Numbered from the stretch's first letter, positions 43,214-52,441 are shown. The stretch: 64,000 bases of DNA from Aquabacterium sp. NJ1 (GCF_000768065.1 NZ_JRKM01000001.1:4322001-4386000), one strand, 5' to 3'. Program-made: numbers and translations. Notes: generated from the sequence alone by a model not told the origin.

Positions 43214-44294
43214 GATGCTCACCCTTGAACAGGCGCTGGCCCAGAACCTGTCGGACGCCGCGCCCGAAGTGGCCACGGCCCTGATCGACACCATCGGTGC
43301 GATTGCCCAGGCCTGCGCCCGCATCAGTGACCTGGCCGGGCAGGGCATGCTGGCGGGTGCGCATGGCCTGGCTGACAGCGCCAACTCGCAAGGCGAGGCC
43401 CAGAAGAAGCTGGACGTGCTGTCTGACGAGCTGATGTCGCACCACCTGGATGGCTGCCGGCACGTGGCCGGCTGGGCCAGTGAAGAGCACGAATGCCACC
43501 TGCTGTCCAAGCAGCATGCGCGCAAGGGCCGTTACCTCGTGGTGTATGACCCGCTGGACGGCTCGTCCAACATCGAAGCCAATATCTCGATCGGCACCAT
43601 CTTCTCGGTGCTGCCGCACGTCTACAGCGGCATGCTGCCCACCGACTCCAGCTACATGCAGCCCGGCCACGAGCAACTGGTGGCGGGTTATGTGCTCTAC
43701 GGCCCGGCCACCATCATGGTGTTGAGCTGCCGCCGCGGCGTCCTCATGTTCACCCTCGACAAACGCAGCGGCGCCCATGGCGAACCCATGCGCTGGCTGC
43801 TCACGCAAGAAGCCGTGCAGATCCCCGCGCACACCAAGGAGTTTGCGATCAATGCGTCCAACCAGCGCTTCTGGGAAAAGCCCGTGCAGCGCTACATCGC
43901 CGAGTGCGTGGCCGGCGAGAACGGCCCGCGCATGAAGGACTTCAACATGCGCTGGGTCGCCTCCATGGTGGCCGAGGTGCACCGCATCATGACGCGCGGC
44001 GGCGTCTTCATGTACCCGCGAGACACGCGCGAGCCCCGCAAGCCCGGCCGCCTGCGCCTGATGTACGAAGCCGCGCCCATGGCCATGCTGGTCGAGCAGG
44101 CCGGGGGCAGGGCGGTCAACGGTACCAGCGAGCTGCTGGACCTCATCCCCGACACCCTGCACCAGCGCGTGCCCGTGATCCTCGGCTCACGTGAGGAGAT
44201 CGACCGCATCGTCAGCTACCACGCTGATCCGCACGAGAACGTGTCCTGGCAGCTGTTCAAGACACGCTCGCTGTTCGTGCAACCCCAGGCGTGA
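43206..44294 (+). CDS. cbbF: Fructose-1,6-bisphosphatase, class I, Calvin cycle
   Basis: The 362-residue enzyme has the metal motif [19 protein letters not shown] and the sugar-phosphate region near [38 protein letters not shown] and AGGRAVNGT follow towards the end. The start is ATG 43206 behind GAGGAGGAAACCC; the in-frame upstream codon at 43146 lies within cbbX. It makes fructose-6-phosphate to regenerate RuBP and may also hydrolyse sedoheptulose-1,7-bisphosphate. Confidence 0.95.
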   Translation: MHEMLTLEQALAQNLSDAAPEVATALIDTIGAIAQACARISDLAGQGMLAGAHGLADSANSQGEAQKKLDVLSDELMSHHLDGCRHVAGWASEEHECHLLSKQHARKGRYLVVYDPLDGSSNIEANISIGTIFSVLPHVYSGMLPTDSSYMQPGHEQLVAGYVLYGPATIMVLSCRRGVLMFTLDKRSGAHGEPMRWLLTQEAVQIPAHTKEFAINASNQRFWEKPVQRYIAECVAGENGPRMKDFNMRWVASMVAEVHRIMTRGGVFMYPRDTREPRKPGRLRLMYEAAPMAMLVEQAGGRAVNGTSELLDLIPDTLHQRVPVILGSREEIDRIVSYHADPHENVSWQLFKTRSLFVQPQA

Positions 44295-44307
44295 TCAAGG
44301 CTGAACC

Positions 44308-45183
44308 ATGTCCAAGCGCCACCCCATCATCGTCGTGACCGGCTCCAGCGGTGCCGGCACCAGCACGGTCAAGACCACCTTTGACACCATCTTCCGCCGC
44401 GAAGGCGTGACGGCCGCCGTGATCGAAGGCGACGCCTTCCACCGCTACACGCGCACCGAGATGAAGCAGGCCATTGCCCTGGCCGAACGCGAGAGCCGCA
44501 ATTTCAGCCACTTCAGCCCCGATGCCAACGAGTGGGCCGAGCTGGAGCAGCAGTACCGCGCCTATGGTGAAACCGGCCGCTGCAAGACGCGCTTTTACCT
44601 GCACAACGAAGCCGAGGCCGCACCGTATGGGCAGGAACCCGGCACCTTCACACCCTGGGTGCAGACGCCGGTGGACACCGACTTGTTGTTCTACGAAGGC
44701 CTGCACGGCTGCGTCAAGACCGACAAGGTGGACCTGACGCGCCATGTGGACCTCAAGATCGGTGTGGTGCCCATCATCAACCTGGAGTGGATCCAGAAGA
44801 TCCACCGCGACACCAAGTCCCGCGGTTACTCCAAAGAGGCCGTGGCCGACACCATCTTGCGCCGTATGCATGACTATGTGCACTACATCTGCCCGCAATT
44901 CGCCGAAACGGATATCAACTTCCAGCGCGTGCCTGTGGTGGACACCTCCAACCCCTTCATCGCACGCGACATCCCCACCGCTGGCGAGAGCATGACGGTG
45001 ATCCGCTTCAAGAACCCGCGTGGCATCGACTTCCCCTACCTGCTGTCGATGATTGGGGACTCGTTCATGTCGCGCGCCAATACCATCGTCGTGCCTGGGG
45101 GCAAGATGGACCTGGCCATGCAATTGATCCTGACACCGATGATCCTGCGCCTGATGGAGATCCGCCGCGCGCAGATGCAGTAA
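44308..45183 (+). CDS. cbbP: Phosphoribulokinase
   Basis: The 291-residue bacterial-type kinase makes RuBP from ribulose-5-phosphate. It has the P-loop VTGSSGAGTSTVKTTF, the acidic EGDAFHRYTRTEM substrate region, and YEGLHGCVKTD (catalytic Asp/Glu area). The C-terminal sheet is near FKNPRGIDFPYLLSMI. It is the last cbb gene of the cluster, 13 bp after cbbF; genes for transketolase, aldolase and GAPDH are not adjacent. The following 267 bp (45184-45450) contain no gene I can support. Confidence 0.97.
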   Translation: MSKRHPIIVVTGSSGAGTSTVKTTFDTIFRREGVTAAVIEGDAFHRYTRTEMKQAIALAERESRNFSHFSPDANEWAELEQQYRAYGETGRCKTRFYLHNEAEAAPYGQEPGTFTPWVQTPVDTDLLFYEGLHGCVKTDKVDLTRHVDLKIGVVPIINLEWIQKIHRDTKSRGYSKEAVADTILRRMHDYVHYICPQFAETDINFQRVPVVDTSNPFIARDIPTAGESMTVIRFKNPRGIDFPYLLSMIGDSFMSRANTIVVPGGKMDLAMQLILTPMILRLMEIRRAQMQ

Positions 45184-45450
45184 GGGTGGCAGGGCAGGCT
45201 GGCCGCAGCAGTGAGCGCTCAGCAACATGCCGCGCGCTTTGTCTGCAGGTGATTTCCCCTTGTCATGCGGCCGGGCCTGTGATTCCATCACGGCAAACCC
45301 ATCTGCCTGTGGTCTCGCCTGCAGTCTCGCGGCCATCAGCCCATGGATGCCGCTCATGGTCCCTTTGGCGCATGCCGGACCTGAGCCCCGCACCCGTCTC
45401 ACTTGAGTTCTTGTCGTCCCGACCTGACCGAAGCCTGAAAGGAGCGCACC

Positions 45451-46044
45451 ATGGCCGTTAGCACCCCGATCGCCGATATTGGCTGGAAAGCCCCCATGTT
45501 CCGCCTCAAGGGCGTGGACAGCCACTACCACTCGCTCAAGCAACTCTCGGGCATGCGGGGCACGGTGGTCGTTTTCATCTGCAACCATTGCCCCTACGTG
45601 AAGGCGATCATGCCGCGCCTGATCCGCGACGCCAAGGCGCTGCACGACCTGGGCGTGCACACCATCGCCATCAACGCCAATGACGACCGGGCCTACCCCG
45701 AAGACAGCTTCTCCAACATGAAGGCCTTTGCGCGCGAGTGGGACTTGCCCTTCCACTACCTGCATGACGACACCCAGGAGGTGGCGCACGCCTACCAGGC
45801 CGTTTGCACGCCCGATTTCTTCGGTTTCGATGCCGACCTGCGCCTGCAGTACCGTGGCCGCCTGGACGCTGGCCGCAAGGACCCGGTGCCCGACGACACC
45901 TCGCGCGAGCTGTACGACGCCATGCGCCTGGTCGCGCACTACGGTTATGGCCCCGGCGAGCAGCACGCCAGCATGGGCTGCTCCATCAAGTGGCGCCTGC
46001 CGCAAGAAGATGCCGATCTGAACTGGATCCAGCCGGCCGCCTGA
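45451..46044 (+). CDS. Thioredoxin-fold peroxiredoxin-like protein
   Basis: The 197-residue protein has an AhpC/TSA-type thioredoxin fold: WKAPMFRLKGVDSHYHSL, then TVVVFICNHCPYVKAIMPRL. The CNHC pair (C-x2-C) lies near residues 46-49, at the active-site helix. The family is widespread and usually called thioredoxin family or redoxin domain protein; reduction partner and substrate are unknown. There is no export signal. It is preceded by AAAGGAG and followed by a GC hairpin. Confidence 0.85.
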   Translation: MAVSTPIADIGWKAPMFRLKGVDSHYHSLKQLSGMRGTVVVFICNHCPYVKAIMPRLIRDAKALHDLGVHTIAINANDDRAYPEDSFSNMKAFAREWDLPFHYLHDDTQEVAHAYQAVCTPDFFGFDADLRLQYRGRLDAGRKDPVPDDTSRELYDAMRLVAHYGYGPGEQHASMGCSIKWRLPQEDADLNWIQPAA

Positions 46045-46060
46045 CCCCGCTTTCGCGGGG
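46045..46060. other. Short GC hairpin after the thioredoxin-like gene
   Basis: CCCCGCTTTCGCGGGG forms a 6-bp stem with a TTTC loop directly behind the stop codon. It has no T-run, so it would stabilise the transcript end or aid pausing rather than act as a full intrinsic terminator. Confidence 0.5.
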
Positions 46061-46133
46061 CGGGAAAGTCCCCTCGATTGACGTGGCATGCCTCTGGAAG
46101 AATACGAGCGACATCAAACATGCTGTAGTCGTC

Positions 46134-46748
46134 ATGGTAGTCGTCATGGATTTCGCCTCGCTGCTCGTTTTCAAATCACCGTATGCCATCGTGTTCTGGG
46201 GCGTCATGGCCTGGGCTTACACCATGGAAAGCATCCAGCACCGCAGCAAGATGAAGCGGATGGCCAGCCACGACGGCGCCGACCGCTACTCCGGCCTGGT
46301 GATCTCGATCGGTTGCGGCCTGTTGCAGGTCGTGGCTTTCTTGCTGGCAGCCTATCAGCAGTGGGGCGTGGCCGGCTCTGAGGGCGTGGTCATGTTCTAC
46401 GCCGGCGTTGCCCTGATCGTGGGCGGCATGCTGCTGCGCATGCACTGCTGGCGCGTGCTGGGCGCCTTCTTCACGCCCACCGTCACCATCGCCAATGACC
46501 ACCGCGTGGTGGACCAGGGCGCCTACAAGTGGCTGCGCCACCCCTCCTACCTGGGCGCCTTGATGACCCTGGCCGGCCTGGGCCTGGCACTGGCCAACTG
46601 GGCCAGCCTGCTGCTGCTGGTGATCGGCTCCTGGGCCATCTACATCTACCGCATCGAGGTCGAAGAAACCGCCCTCGAATCGGCCCTGGGTAGCTCCTAC
46701 ACGCAATTCAAGAACTCGCGCAAACGCCTGATCCCCTTCGTGTACTGA
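46134..46748 (+). CDS. ICMT-like membrane methyltransferase family protein
   Basis: The 204-residue protein has about five membrane segments and the isoprenylcysteine-carboxylmethyltransferase-like C-terminal motif. DHRVVDQGAYKWLRHPSYLGALMTLAG is the SAM-binding His/Pro region, and the tail holds RIEVEETALESALGSSY with conserved Glu residues. Bacterial members methylate unknown lipid or small substrates. Two in-frame ATGs (46134, 46146) follow a duplicated GTAGTCGTC; the second, starting MDFASLLVF, is an alternative. It lies 30 bp ahead of the large membrane protein. Confidence 0.8.
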   Translation: MVVVMDFASLLVFKSPYAIVFWGVMAWAYTMESIQHRSKMKRMASHDGADRYSGLVISIGCGLLQVVAFLLAAYQQWGVAGSEGVVMFYAGVALIVGGMLLRMHCWRVLGAFFTPTVTIANDHRVVDQGAYKWLRHPSYLGALMTLAGLGLALANWASLLLLVIGSWAIYIYRIEVEETALESALGSSYTQFKNSRKRLIPFVY

Positions 46749-46778
46749 CACGGCTGACAACAAGGCGAGGGCGGTCTC

Positions 46779-48563
46779 ATGTGGAGCAGGTTCCTGGCCA
46801 GCAGGTGGTTCGTGCCTTGTGCCGTCCTGCTGGGTGTGTTGTTGATGGCACCGGCCATCAACATCGGTTTCGTGGCAGACGACTTTCTGCATTGGGCGAT
46901 GCTCACCGGGCGCTCGCCCAATGCCCAGCCAGGCTCCCATTGGGGCCTTTTCACTTTCTTTGATGGCGTGGTCGCCCACAACCAGGCGCTGAAGGATTCC
47001 GGCCGCCTGATCTGGTGGGGCGCGGACCAGCTCAAGCTGTCCTTCTGGCGGCCCTTGTCCGAAGTGAGCCACTGGCTGGACTACCAGCTCTGGCCTGACT
47101 CCGTGCTGATGATGCACGTGCACAACCTGCTTTGGTACGGCGCACTGATCTACGCTCTGAGCCGCCTCTACCGCCTGCTCGATGCGAACCTGCAGCAGGC
47201 TCACCTGGCCACCTGGCTGTTTGCTGGCAACCTCATGCATGTGTTCGCCGTGGCCTGGCTGGCCGCGCGCAACCAGCTGATTGCCGGTGTGCTGCTGGCC
47301 GCTGCGCTGGCAGCGTTCCACCACTGGCGCACCGGGCGGGGTGCTCGCTACGCTTGGGCCGCTGGCGCCTTGCTGGCCGTGGGCTTGCTGAGTGCCGAGG
47401 CCGCCATTGCCATCGTGGGCTACATGGTGGCCTACCTGCTGACCATGGAAGCCGGCAAGCCCGTCTGGGGCCGCGTGCGCGCCATCCTGCCCTTTGTGCT
47501 GATCGTGCTGGTGTGGAAGGCGGTGCACAGCCACCTGGGTTACGGCAGCGTGGCCTCGCCTGCCTACATCGACCCGGCATCCAACCTGCCGCGCTTTGCG
47601 CAAAGCATGGTGCTGCGCCTGCCGGCCTTGATGGCCGCGCAATGGTTCGGCGCCTCCACCGGCGTGTTCGAGCAACTGCCCCGCCAGATGCAGGTGCTGT
47701 ACGCCGCCGTGTCGATCAGCCTGCTGGCCGGCCTGGGCCTGGTCGTGCACTACCTCAAGGGCTTTGCGTCGCCGCTGGCGCGCTTTTACCTGCTGGGCTC
47801 CATCTTCGTGCTGGTGCCGGCCTGCGCCACCCTGACGATGGACCGCCTGGTGCTCAACGCCAACATTGGCATGAGTGGCTTCCTGGCCATCGTCATCTGC
47901 CAGGTGGTGGCTCGCCGGCAAACGCTGGTGGGCTGGCCGGCTGCCGCAGCCAAGTGGCTGGTGTACGTGATGGCCGCCATCCATGTGCTGCTGTTCCCGC
48001 TGGCATCGGGCGTGTCATCAGCCTTGCTCAAGACCATGTTGTGGCCCACCACTCAGGGTGAGCCCCTGTCTGTGCCGGACGCGCGCCAGATCAAGGCGCA
48101 GCACGTGATCCTGGTGAACCCGCCCACGGCCGAGATGGTGTTCTATTACCCCGTGGTGCGCGACTACCTGGGCGTGGCCAACCCGCAGTCCATGCACGCC
48201 TTGGGGCCGGGCATCCAGGCCATGAGCCTGAGCCAGCTGGATGAGCGCACGCTCAAGTTGTCGGTGCCCGGCGGCATCAAGGCCACCATGGCGCGCGACG
48301 AGGTGTCAAAGCCCTTCAAGGTGGGCGATGTGACCATGATGGGCGGCATTCGCGTCGAGGTGCTGGAGATCACGCCCGAGCGCGTGCCCAAGGTGGTGCT
48401 GTTCCGCTTCCCCGCGCCGGTGTCTGATCCACAATGGCAGTTTTACGCCTGGAAGGACACAGGCTATGCGCCGTTTGTGTTGCCGGGCGTGGGCAAGTCG
48501 GTGGACCTGCCTGCGGTGGATCTGGCCAAGATGGTGGCGGCGCGCCTGAAGTCCTCCAACTGA
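46779..48563 (+). CDS. Large polytopic membrane protein, paralogue of the one at 62347
   Basis: The 594-residue protein has about ten membrane segments and a C-terminal soluble region of about 170 residues rich in beta strands. After TM1 a loop carries FVADDFLHWAML; acidic pairs in this first loop are typical of GT-C membrane glycosyltransferases and O-antigen-type proteins. It is similar along its full length to the incomplete protein at 62347-64000; shared blocks include TWLFAGN, HVFAVAWLA, AHSHLGYGS-like KAVHSHLGYGS, FKVGD and MHALGP. Function is unknown; transfer of a lipid-linked sugar is one possibility. Confidence 0.75.
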   Translation: MWSRFLASRWFVPCAVLLGVLLMAPAINIGFVADDFLHWAMLTGRSPNAQPGSHWGLFTFFDGVVAHNQALKDSGRLIWWGADQLKLSFWRPLSEVSHWLDYQLWPDSVLMMHVHNLLWYGALIYALSRLYRLLDANLQQAHLATWLFAGNLMHVFAVAWLAARNQLIAGVLLAAALAAFHHWRTGRGARYAWAAGALLAVGLLSAEAAIAIVGYMVAYLLTMEAGKPVWGRVRAILPFVLIVLVWKAVHSHLGYGSVASPAYIDPASNLPRFAQSMVLRLPALMAAQWFGASTGVFEQLPRQMQVLYAAVSISLLAGLGLVVHYLKGFASPLARFYLLGSIFVLVPACATLTMDRLVLNANIGMSGFLAIVICQVVARRQTLVGWPAAAAKWLVYVMAAIHVLLFPLASGVSSALLKTMLWPTTQGEPLSVPDARQIKAQHVILVNPPTAEMVFYYPVVRDYLGVANPQSMHALGPGIQAMSLSQLDERTLKLSVPGGIKATMARDEVSKPFKVGDVTMMGGIRVEVLEITPERVPKVVLFRFPAPVSDPQWQFYAWKDTGYAPFVLPGVGKSVDLPAVDLAKMVAARLKSSN

Positions 48564-48575
48564 TTGCTTGATTGG

Positions 48576-48950
48576 ATGGACACCATGTCTGCAGCTGCCG
48601 CCCCCGTTCGTTATCTCAACCCTGAAGCCCGCTATTCGGACGCCGCCATTCACGGTGGCGTGGTGTACCTCGCGGGGCAGGTGCCTACTGATACCCGTGC
48701 CGACATGGCAGGGCAGACGCAGCAGGTGCTCGATCAGATCGATGCCTTGCTCAAAGAGGCTGGCAGTAGCCGTGGGCGGATCCTGATGGCGCAGGTCATC
48801 GTCAAGGACATTAACGATGTGCCGGCGATGAATGCGGTGTGGGAGGCCTGGTTTGCGGGCGTGACGGCGCCGCCAAGGGCGACTTTTCAGGCGCCGCTGG
48901 TGAACCCGGATTGGAAGATCGAGGTGATTGTCACTGCTGCGTTGGGCTGA
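48576..48950 (+). CDS. RidA (YjgF/YER057c/UK114) family protein
   Basis: The 124-residue protein matches RidA-type enamine/imine deaminases: RYSDAAIHGGVVYLAGQVP, QTQQVLDQIDALLKEAGSS, then a MNAVWEAWF block. The near-terminal APPRATFQAPLVNPDWKIEV has the Arg that binds the substrate carboxylate. It removes reactive enamines from PLP enzymes or acts on related compounds. An ATG at 48585 is an alternative start. It follows the membrane protein by 12 bp. Confidence 0.88.
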   Translation: MDTMSAAAAPVRYLNPEARYSDAAIHGGVVYLAGQVPTDTRADMAGQTQQVLDQIDALLKEAGSSRGRILMAQVIVKDINDVPAMNAVWEAWFAGVTAPPRATFQAPLVNPDWKIEVIVTAALG

Positions 48951-48961
48951 CTTTGGTGTGG

Positions 48962-49063
48962 GACAGGGGCACCGGGTGGCCAACGCCGCTCATGTCCCCC
49001 GGCTCCGGCTGCGCCGGCCCCTCCTCCTTTACTTCGCTCTGTTGGCCACCCGGTGCCCCTGTC
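48962..49063. repeat. Perfect 23-bp inverted repeat with 56-bp loop
   Basis: The left arm 48962-48984 and the right arm 49041-49063 are exact reverse complements. A smaller GC palindrome, CCGGCTCCGGCTGCGCCGG, lies in the loop. It is 11 bp after the RidA stop. There is no T-run, so it is not a simple terminator; it resembles an extragenic palindromic element. The remaining sequence to 49271 contains nothing else I can identify. Confidence 0.85.
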
Positions 49064-49271
49064 TGGGAGAGGTTGGGGTGTGCGATCTGAATATTCAGGC
49101 GTGTGACTGATCAGCGGCCGGCGCCTGCTTCGACCATGACCGGCCAATCGACCGGTAGCGGCGCGTATGGCCGCAGCACCTCTTAAACCCGCCACTCCGA
49201 AAGTGAATAAGGCTGTCGAAATGCACGGCCCTCGTTCGTCGTGTAAGACCAACCGCAATTAGGAGACTTCG

Positions 49272-49700
49272 ATGCCCCGTTACATGATCCAAGTTCGCGC
49301 CACCTCCATGAGCGAGGCTGGCGACTTCCCTGATGACCCTACGCTCGTGCCGCGCATGATGGCCTTCCACGACGAGATGGCCAAGGCGGGCGTGCTGCTC
49401 GATGGTGCCGGCCTGCAGCCCAGCAGTCAGGGATTTCGCGTGCAGTACGACGCCGCCGGCCAGACGCTCGTCACGGACGGTCCTTTCGCCGAGACCAAGG
49501 AACTGATCGCAGGCTACACGTTGATCGAGGTGCGATCGCATGACGAAGCACTGGCCTGGGCGCAGCGCTTTCCCGCGCCGTTTCCTGGCCAACCCTGTTG
49601 CATCGAGGTGCGCCCGCTGATGGGCGGCGTCGACCTGCCACCTGAAGATGCCGAGCGCATCATTCGCGAACAGTTGGCTGCCATCAAGCAGGGCCGATGA
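49272..49700 (+). CDS. YciI-family (YCII/DGPF) protein
   Basis: The 142-residue ferredoxin-like-fold protein has MPRYMIQVRATSMSEAG, then the DGPF block LVTDGPFAETKELIAGYTLI and a C-terminal CIEVRPLMGG. In actinobacteria and proteobacteria DGPF proteins often lie beside ECF sigma factor genes; here none is present, and the downstream partner may have been lost where mobile-gene debris starts. An AGGAG site lies 5-6 bases before the ATG. Function is not established. Confidence 0.85.
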   Translation: MPRYMIQVRATSMSEAGDFPDDPTLVPRMMAFHDEMAKAGVLLDGAGLQPSSQGFRVQYDAAGQTLVTDGPFAETKELIAGYTLIEVRSHDEALAWAQRFPAPFPGQPCCIEVRPLMGGVDLPPEDAERIIREQLAAIKQGR

Positions 49701-49843
49701 TGCTTATCGGATGTTCACCGGCGCTGACGATGTCGGCATGCAAAGCCAACGGGCTGAACGTGCGTGAGGCGGCGACGCGGCTCAAGGTGAGCAAAACCGC
49801 CTTGTACGCCGCTCAACAAGCGGCGCGGGCAGCTCAAAGCTGA
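49700..49843 (+). pseudogene. Remnant of a site-specific recombinase C-terminus
   Basis: A 47-codon open stretch contains GLNVREAATRLKVSKTALYAA, close to the helix-turn-helix that ends serine recombinases (resolvase/invertase family). The catalytic domain is missing, and the preceding bases belong to the YciI gene. I read it as a leftover of an inserted element rather than a gene. Confidence 0.5.
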
Positions 49844-49904
49844 TCCCGCTCGGGTAGCACGCCCTTACCGTGCTTTATTTTCCGTTTTCTGAGACGACCC
49901 CTGG

Positions 49905-50030
49905 CAAGAAGTCGGTGAGAGGTTCGAACAGCAAGCCCCCGGTGCGGTGATGGCGCACCTGGCGTTGGACAGGGCCCTGCCGGCCAGTTGGATCGATGAG
50001 GTGTTCCATGCCCATCTGCGCTGGGCATGA
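49905..50030 (+). pseudogene. Remnant of an IS4-type transposase N-terminus
   Basis: In one frame the sequence reads VGERFEQQAPGAVMAHLALD followed by ALPASWIDEVFHAH and then a stop. This is the N-terminal pattern of many IS4-family transposases (ERF-x5-P-x3-VM ... W-[IL]-D-x-[IV]-F). The DDE domain is absent. Between here and 50132 there is no other recognisable gene; a short frame at 50027-50110 (MTGLSLLNGAPEVNMVN) is not identified. Confidence 0.5.
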
Positions 50031-50132
50031 CCGGCCTGTCGCTGCTGAACGGCGCGCCCGAGGTCAACATGGTCAACGTGATGACCGGTACTGTGCGCCA
50101 GGCCGGCTGAAGCCTTCTTCGCGGCGGGCCCG

Positions 50133-51083
50133 TCAAGCCGGCCGCCGCGAACCGCCGCCCCATGCACGCGCCACCGCCTGGCCCAGCGCCGCGCATTCGG
50201 CCGCCAACGCGACCTGGAAGCGCGCCACCAGCGGGTTGCCCGGCCGATGCGCCGGCCGCACCGCGAACACCCGGAACGGAATGTGGAATGCCAGCGGTCG
50301 TACCACGATGCCCGCGCCCTCGCTCGCCAGCGCCAGGGCGGTCAGCGGGTTGACGATGGCCAGCCCCAGGCCGTGGCGCACCATCGCGCAGACGGCCACC
50401 GCGTTGTCGGTCTCCACCGCCAGCCGGCGGTCGACGCCGGCCTCGGCGAACACCTTGTCCACCCTTTGTCGGTAGCGGTCGCGCGGGTGGAAGCTGACGA
50501 ACGCCTGGCCGGCGAAGTCGGAGGCCGCCAGTCGGCGCCGCGCCGCCAGCGGATGGCCGGCAGGCAGCACCGCCACCTCGTCGAGTTCCAGCAGCAGCGA
50601 GGCCTGCGCGCCGGCCAGCGCGCCGTCGTGCTCGGCCACGCCCAGGTCATGCGCCTGCGCCGCCAGGCGCTCTTCCAGCAGCGGCGACTCGTACGGATTG
50701 ACCGACACGCTGACGCCCGCGTGCGCCACCTGGAAACGCGCGCAGGCGCCGGGCAGCAAGGCGTGCGCAAAAGCCGGCAGGCAGGCCAGCGACAACTGCC
50801 CCTGCGTGAACTGGCGCAGCCGCAGCGCGGTGTCGGCCACACGCTCCAGCCCGGCGTAGGAGCGCTGCACCTCCTCGAACAACGCATACGCCTGCGCCGT
50901 GGGCTGCAGCCGCCCGCGCACGCGGTCGAATAGCGCCAGACGCAGCAGCGACTCCATGCGCGACAGCTCGCGGCTGACGGTGGGCTGCGAGGTGGACAGC
51001 GCCGCGGCCGCACCGGTGACGCTGCCGGCGGTCATCACCGCGCGGAAGACCTCGACGTGGCGGTGGGTGAGCGAAGAGCGCAT
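50133..51083 (-). CDS. lysR: LysR-type regulator, divergent from lysA
   Basis: The 316-residue regulator has an N-terminal winged helix (HVEVFRAVMTAGSVTGAAAALSTSQPTVSRE, 9-38) and an effector domain with VAVLPAGHPLAARRRL and AVCAMVRHGLGLAIVNPLTAL. It is divergent from lysA with 80 bp between start codons, the same arrangement as E. coli lysR-lysA, where LysR activates lysA in response to diaminopimelate. Codon use is extremely GC-rich, more so than the flanking genes, and mobile-gene debris adjoins its 3' end; both hint at acquisition. Confidence 0.85.
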   Translation of the reverse strand: MRSSLTHRHVEVFRAVMTAGSVTGAAAALSTSQPTVSRELSRMESLLRLALFDRVRGRLQPTAQAYALFEEVQRSYAGLERVADTALRLRQFTQGQLSLACLPAFAHALLPGACARFQVAHAGVSVSVNPYESPLLEERLAAQAHDLGVAEHDGALAGAQASLLLELDEVAVLPAGHPLAARRRLAASDFAGQAFVSFHPRDRYRQRVDKVFAEAGVDRRLAVETDNAVAVCAMVRHGLGLAIVNPLTALALASEGAGIVVRPLAFHIPFRVFAVRPAHRPGNPLVARFQVALAAECAALGQAVARAWGGGSRRPA

Positions 51084-51163
51084 CCGCCAACCATATCAAA
51101 TTTGTATGAGATTGCGAAATCAAAGCATTGGACGGATATGGTCTCGGAGGGCACCATGGTGCC

Positions 51164-52441
51164 ATGAACACGCTGCAAAACCCCGCCCCCGCCACCTTCA
51201 CGCCCGAACGCCTGCGTGCGCTGGCCGCCGCGCACGCGACGCCACTGTGGGTCTACGACGCCGGCACCATCCGCGCCCGCGTCGAGCGCCTGCGCCGGTT
51301 CGACACCGTGCGCTTCGCGCAGAAGGCCTGCTCCAACACGCACCTGTTGCGGCTGATGCGGGGCCTGGGCGTGCAGGTGGACGCGGTCTCTGGCGGCGAG
51401 ATCGAGCGCGCGCTGCACGCCGGCTACGATGCCCGCGACGAACACGCCGGCATCGTGTTCACAGCCGACGTGATCGACCGCGCCACGCTGGCGCTGGTGG
51501 CCGCGCATGGCATCCCGGTCAACGCCGGCTCGGTGGCGATGCTCGATCAGCTCGGCGCGCATCTGGGCCAGCACGCCGCCGGCCATCGCGTGTGGCTGCG
51601 CATCAACCCCGGCTTCGGTCACGGCCATAGCCGCAAGACCAACACCGGCGGCGAGCACAGCAAGCACGGCATCTGGCCGGCCGACATCCCGGCCGCGCTG
51701 GAGGCCATCGCCCGCCACGGCCTGCGGCTGGTGGGCCTGCACATGCACATCGGCTCGGGCGTGGACTACGGCCACCTGGCGCAGGTGTGCGACGCGATGG
51801 TGCGGCACGTGCGCGAGGTCGTCGCGCGCGGCCACGACGTCAGTGCCATCTCGGCCGGCGGCGGGCTGTCCGTCCCCTACCGCGCCGGCGACGCCGTCGT
51901 CGACACCGACCACTACTTCAAGCTGTGGGACGACGCGCGCCGCCGCCTGGCCGACGAGCTGGGCCACCCACTGCGACTGGAAATCGAGCCTGGCCGCTTC
52001 CTCGTCGCCGAGGCCGGCGCGCTGCTGGCCGAGGTGCGCGCCGTCAAGGACATGGGCGGCAACCACTTCGTGCTGTGCGACGCCGGCTTCAACGACATGG
52101 TGCGCCCCGCGATGTACGGCGGCCACCACGCGATCAGCCTTGTCGCGCGCGCGGACGCGGCCGGGCGGGACGCGCCGCGACCCAGCGTGGTTGCCGGCCC
52201 GCTGTGCGAATCGGGCGACGTGTTCACGCAGGACGCCGGCGGGGTGGTGCAAGCCCGCGCGCTGCCGCCGGCCGAAGTCGGCGACCTGCTGGTGTTCCAC
52301 GACGCCGGGGCCTACGGTGCCTCGATGAGCTCCAACTACAACACGCGGCCGCTGGCGGCCGAGGTGCTGGTCGATGGCGACGTGTCGCGCCTGATCCGGC
52401 GGCGGCAGACGGTGGCGGAGCTGATCGCGCTTGAGGATTGA
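51164..52441 (+). CDS. lysA: Diaminopimelate decarboxylase
   Basis: The 425-residue fold-type III PLP enzyme converts meso-diaminopimelate to lysine. It shows RFAQKACSNTHLLRL (PLP Lys), GLHMHIGSGVDY (His stacking), AGGGLSVPYR, LEIEPGRFLVAEAG, and GPLCESGDVFTQD with the cross-subunit Cys/Glu. ATG 51164 is supported by homology; the upstream in-frame codon at 51128 is not. It is very GC-rich. A second, housekeeping lysA presumably exists elsewhere. Related decarboxylases acting on ornithine or arginine are less likely given the lysR partner. Confidence 0.87.
   Translation: MNTLQNPAPATFTPERLRALAAAHATPLWVYDAGTIRARVERLRRFDTVRFAQKACSNTHLLRLMRGLGVQVDAVSGGEIERALHAGYDARDEHAGIVFTADVIDRATLALVAAHGIPVNAGSVAMLDQLGAHLGQHAAGHRVWLRINPGFGHGHSRKTNTGGEHSKHGIWPADIPAALEAIARHGLRLVGLHMHIGSGVDYGHLAQVCDAMVRHVREVVARGHDVSAISAGGGLSVPYRAGDAVVDTDHYFKLWDDARRRLADELGHPLRLEIEPGRFLVAEAGALLAEVRAVKDMGGNHFVLCDAGFNDMVRPAMYGGHHAISLVARADAAGRDAPRPSVVAGPLCESGDVFTQDAGGVVQARALPPAEVGDLLVFHDAGAYGASMSSNYNTRPLAAEVLVDGDVSRLIRRRQTVAELIALED

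Noticed and set aside
45184..45450. Possible extra cbb gene between cbbP and the thioredoxin-like gene
   Set aside because: No frame has a ribosome site or family pattern, and the space is only 267 bp.
49905..50110. Intact insertion sequence in the gap left of lysR
   Set aside because: Only the first 40 or so transposase codons are recognisable, no terminal inverted repeats were found, and the DDE domain is missing.
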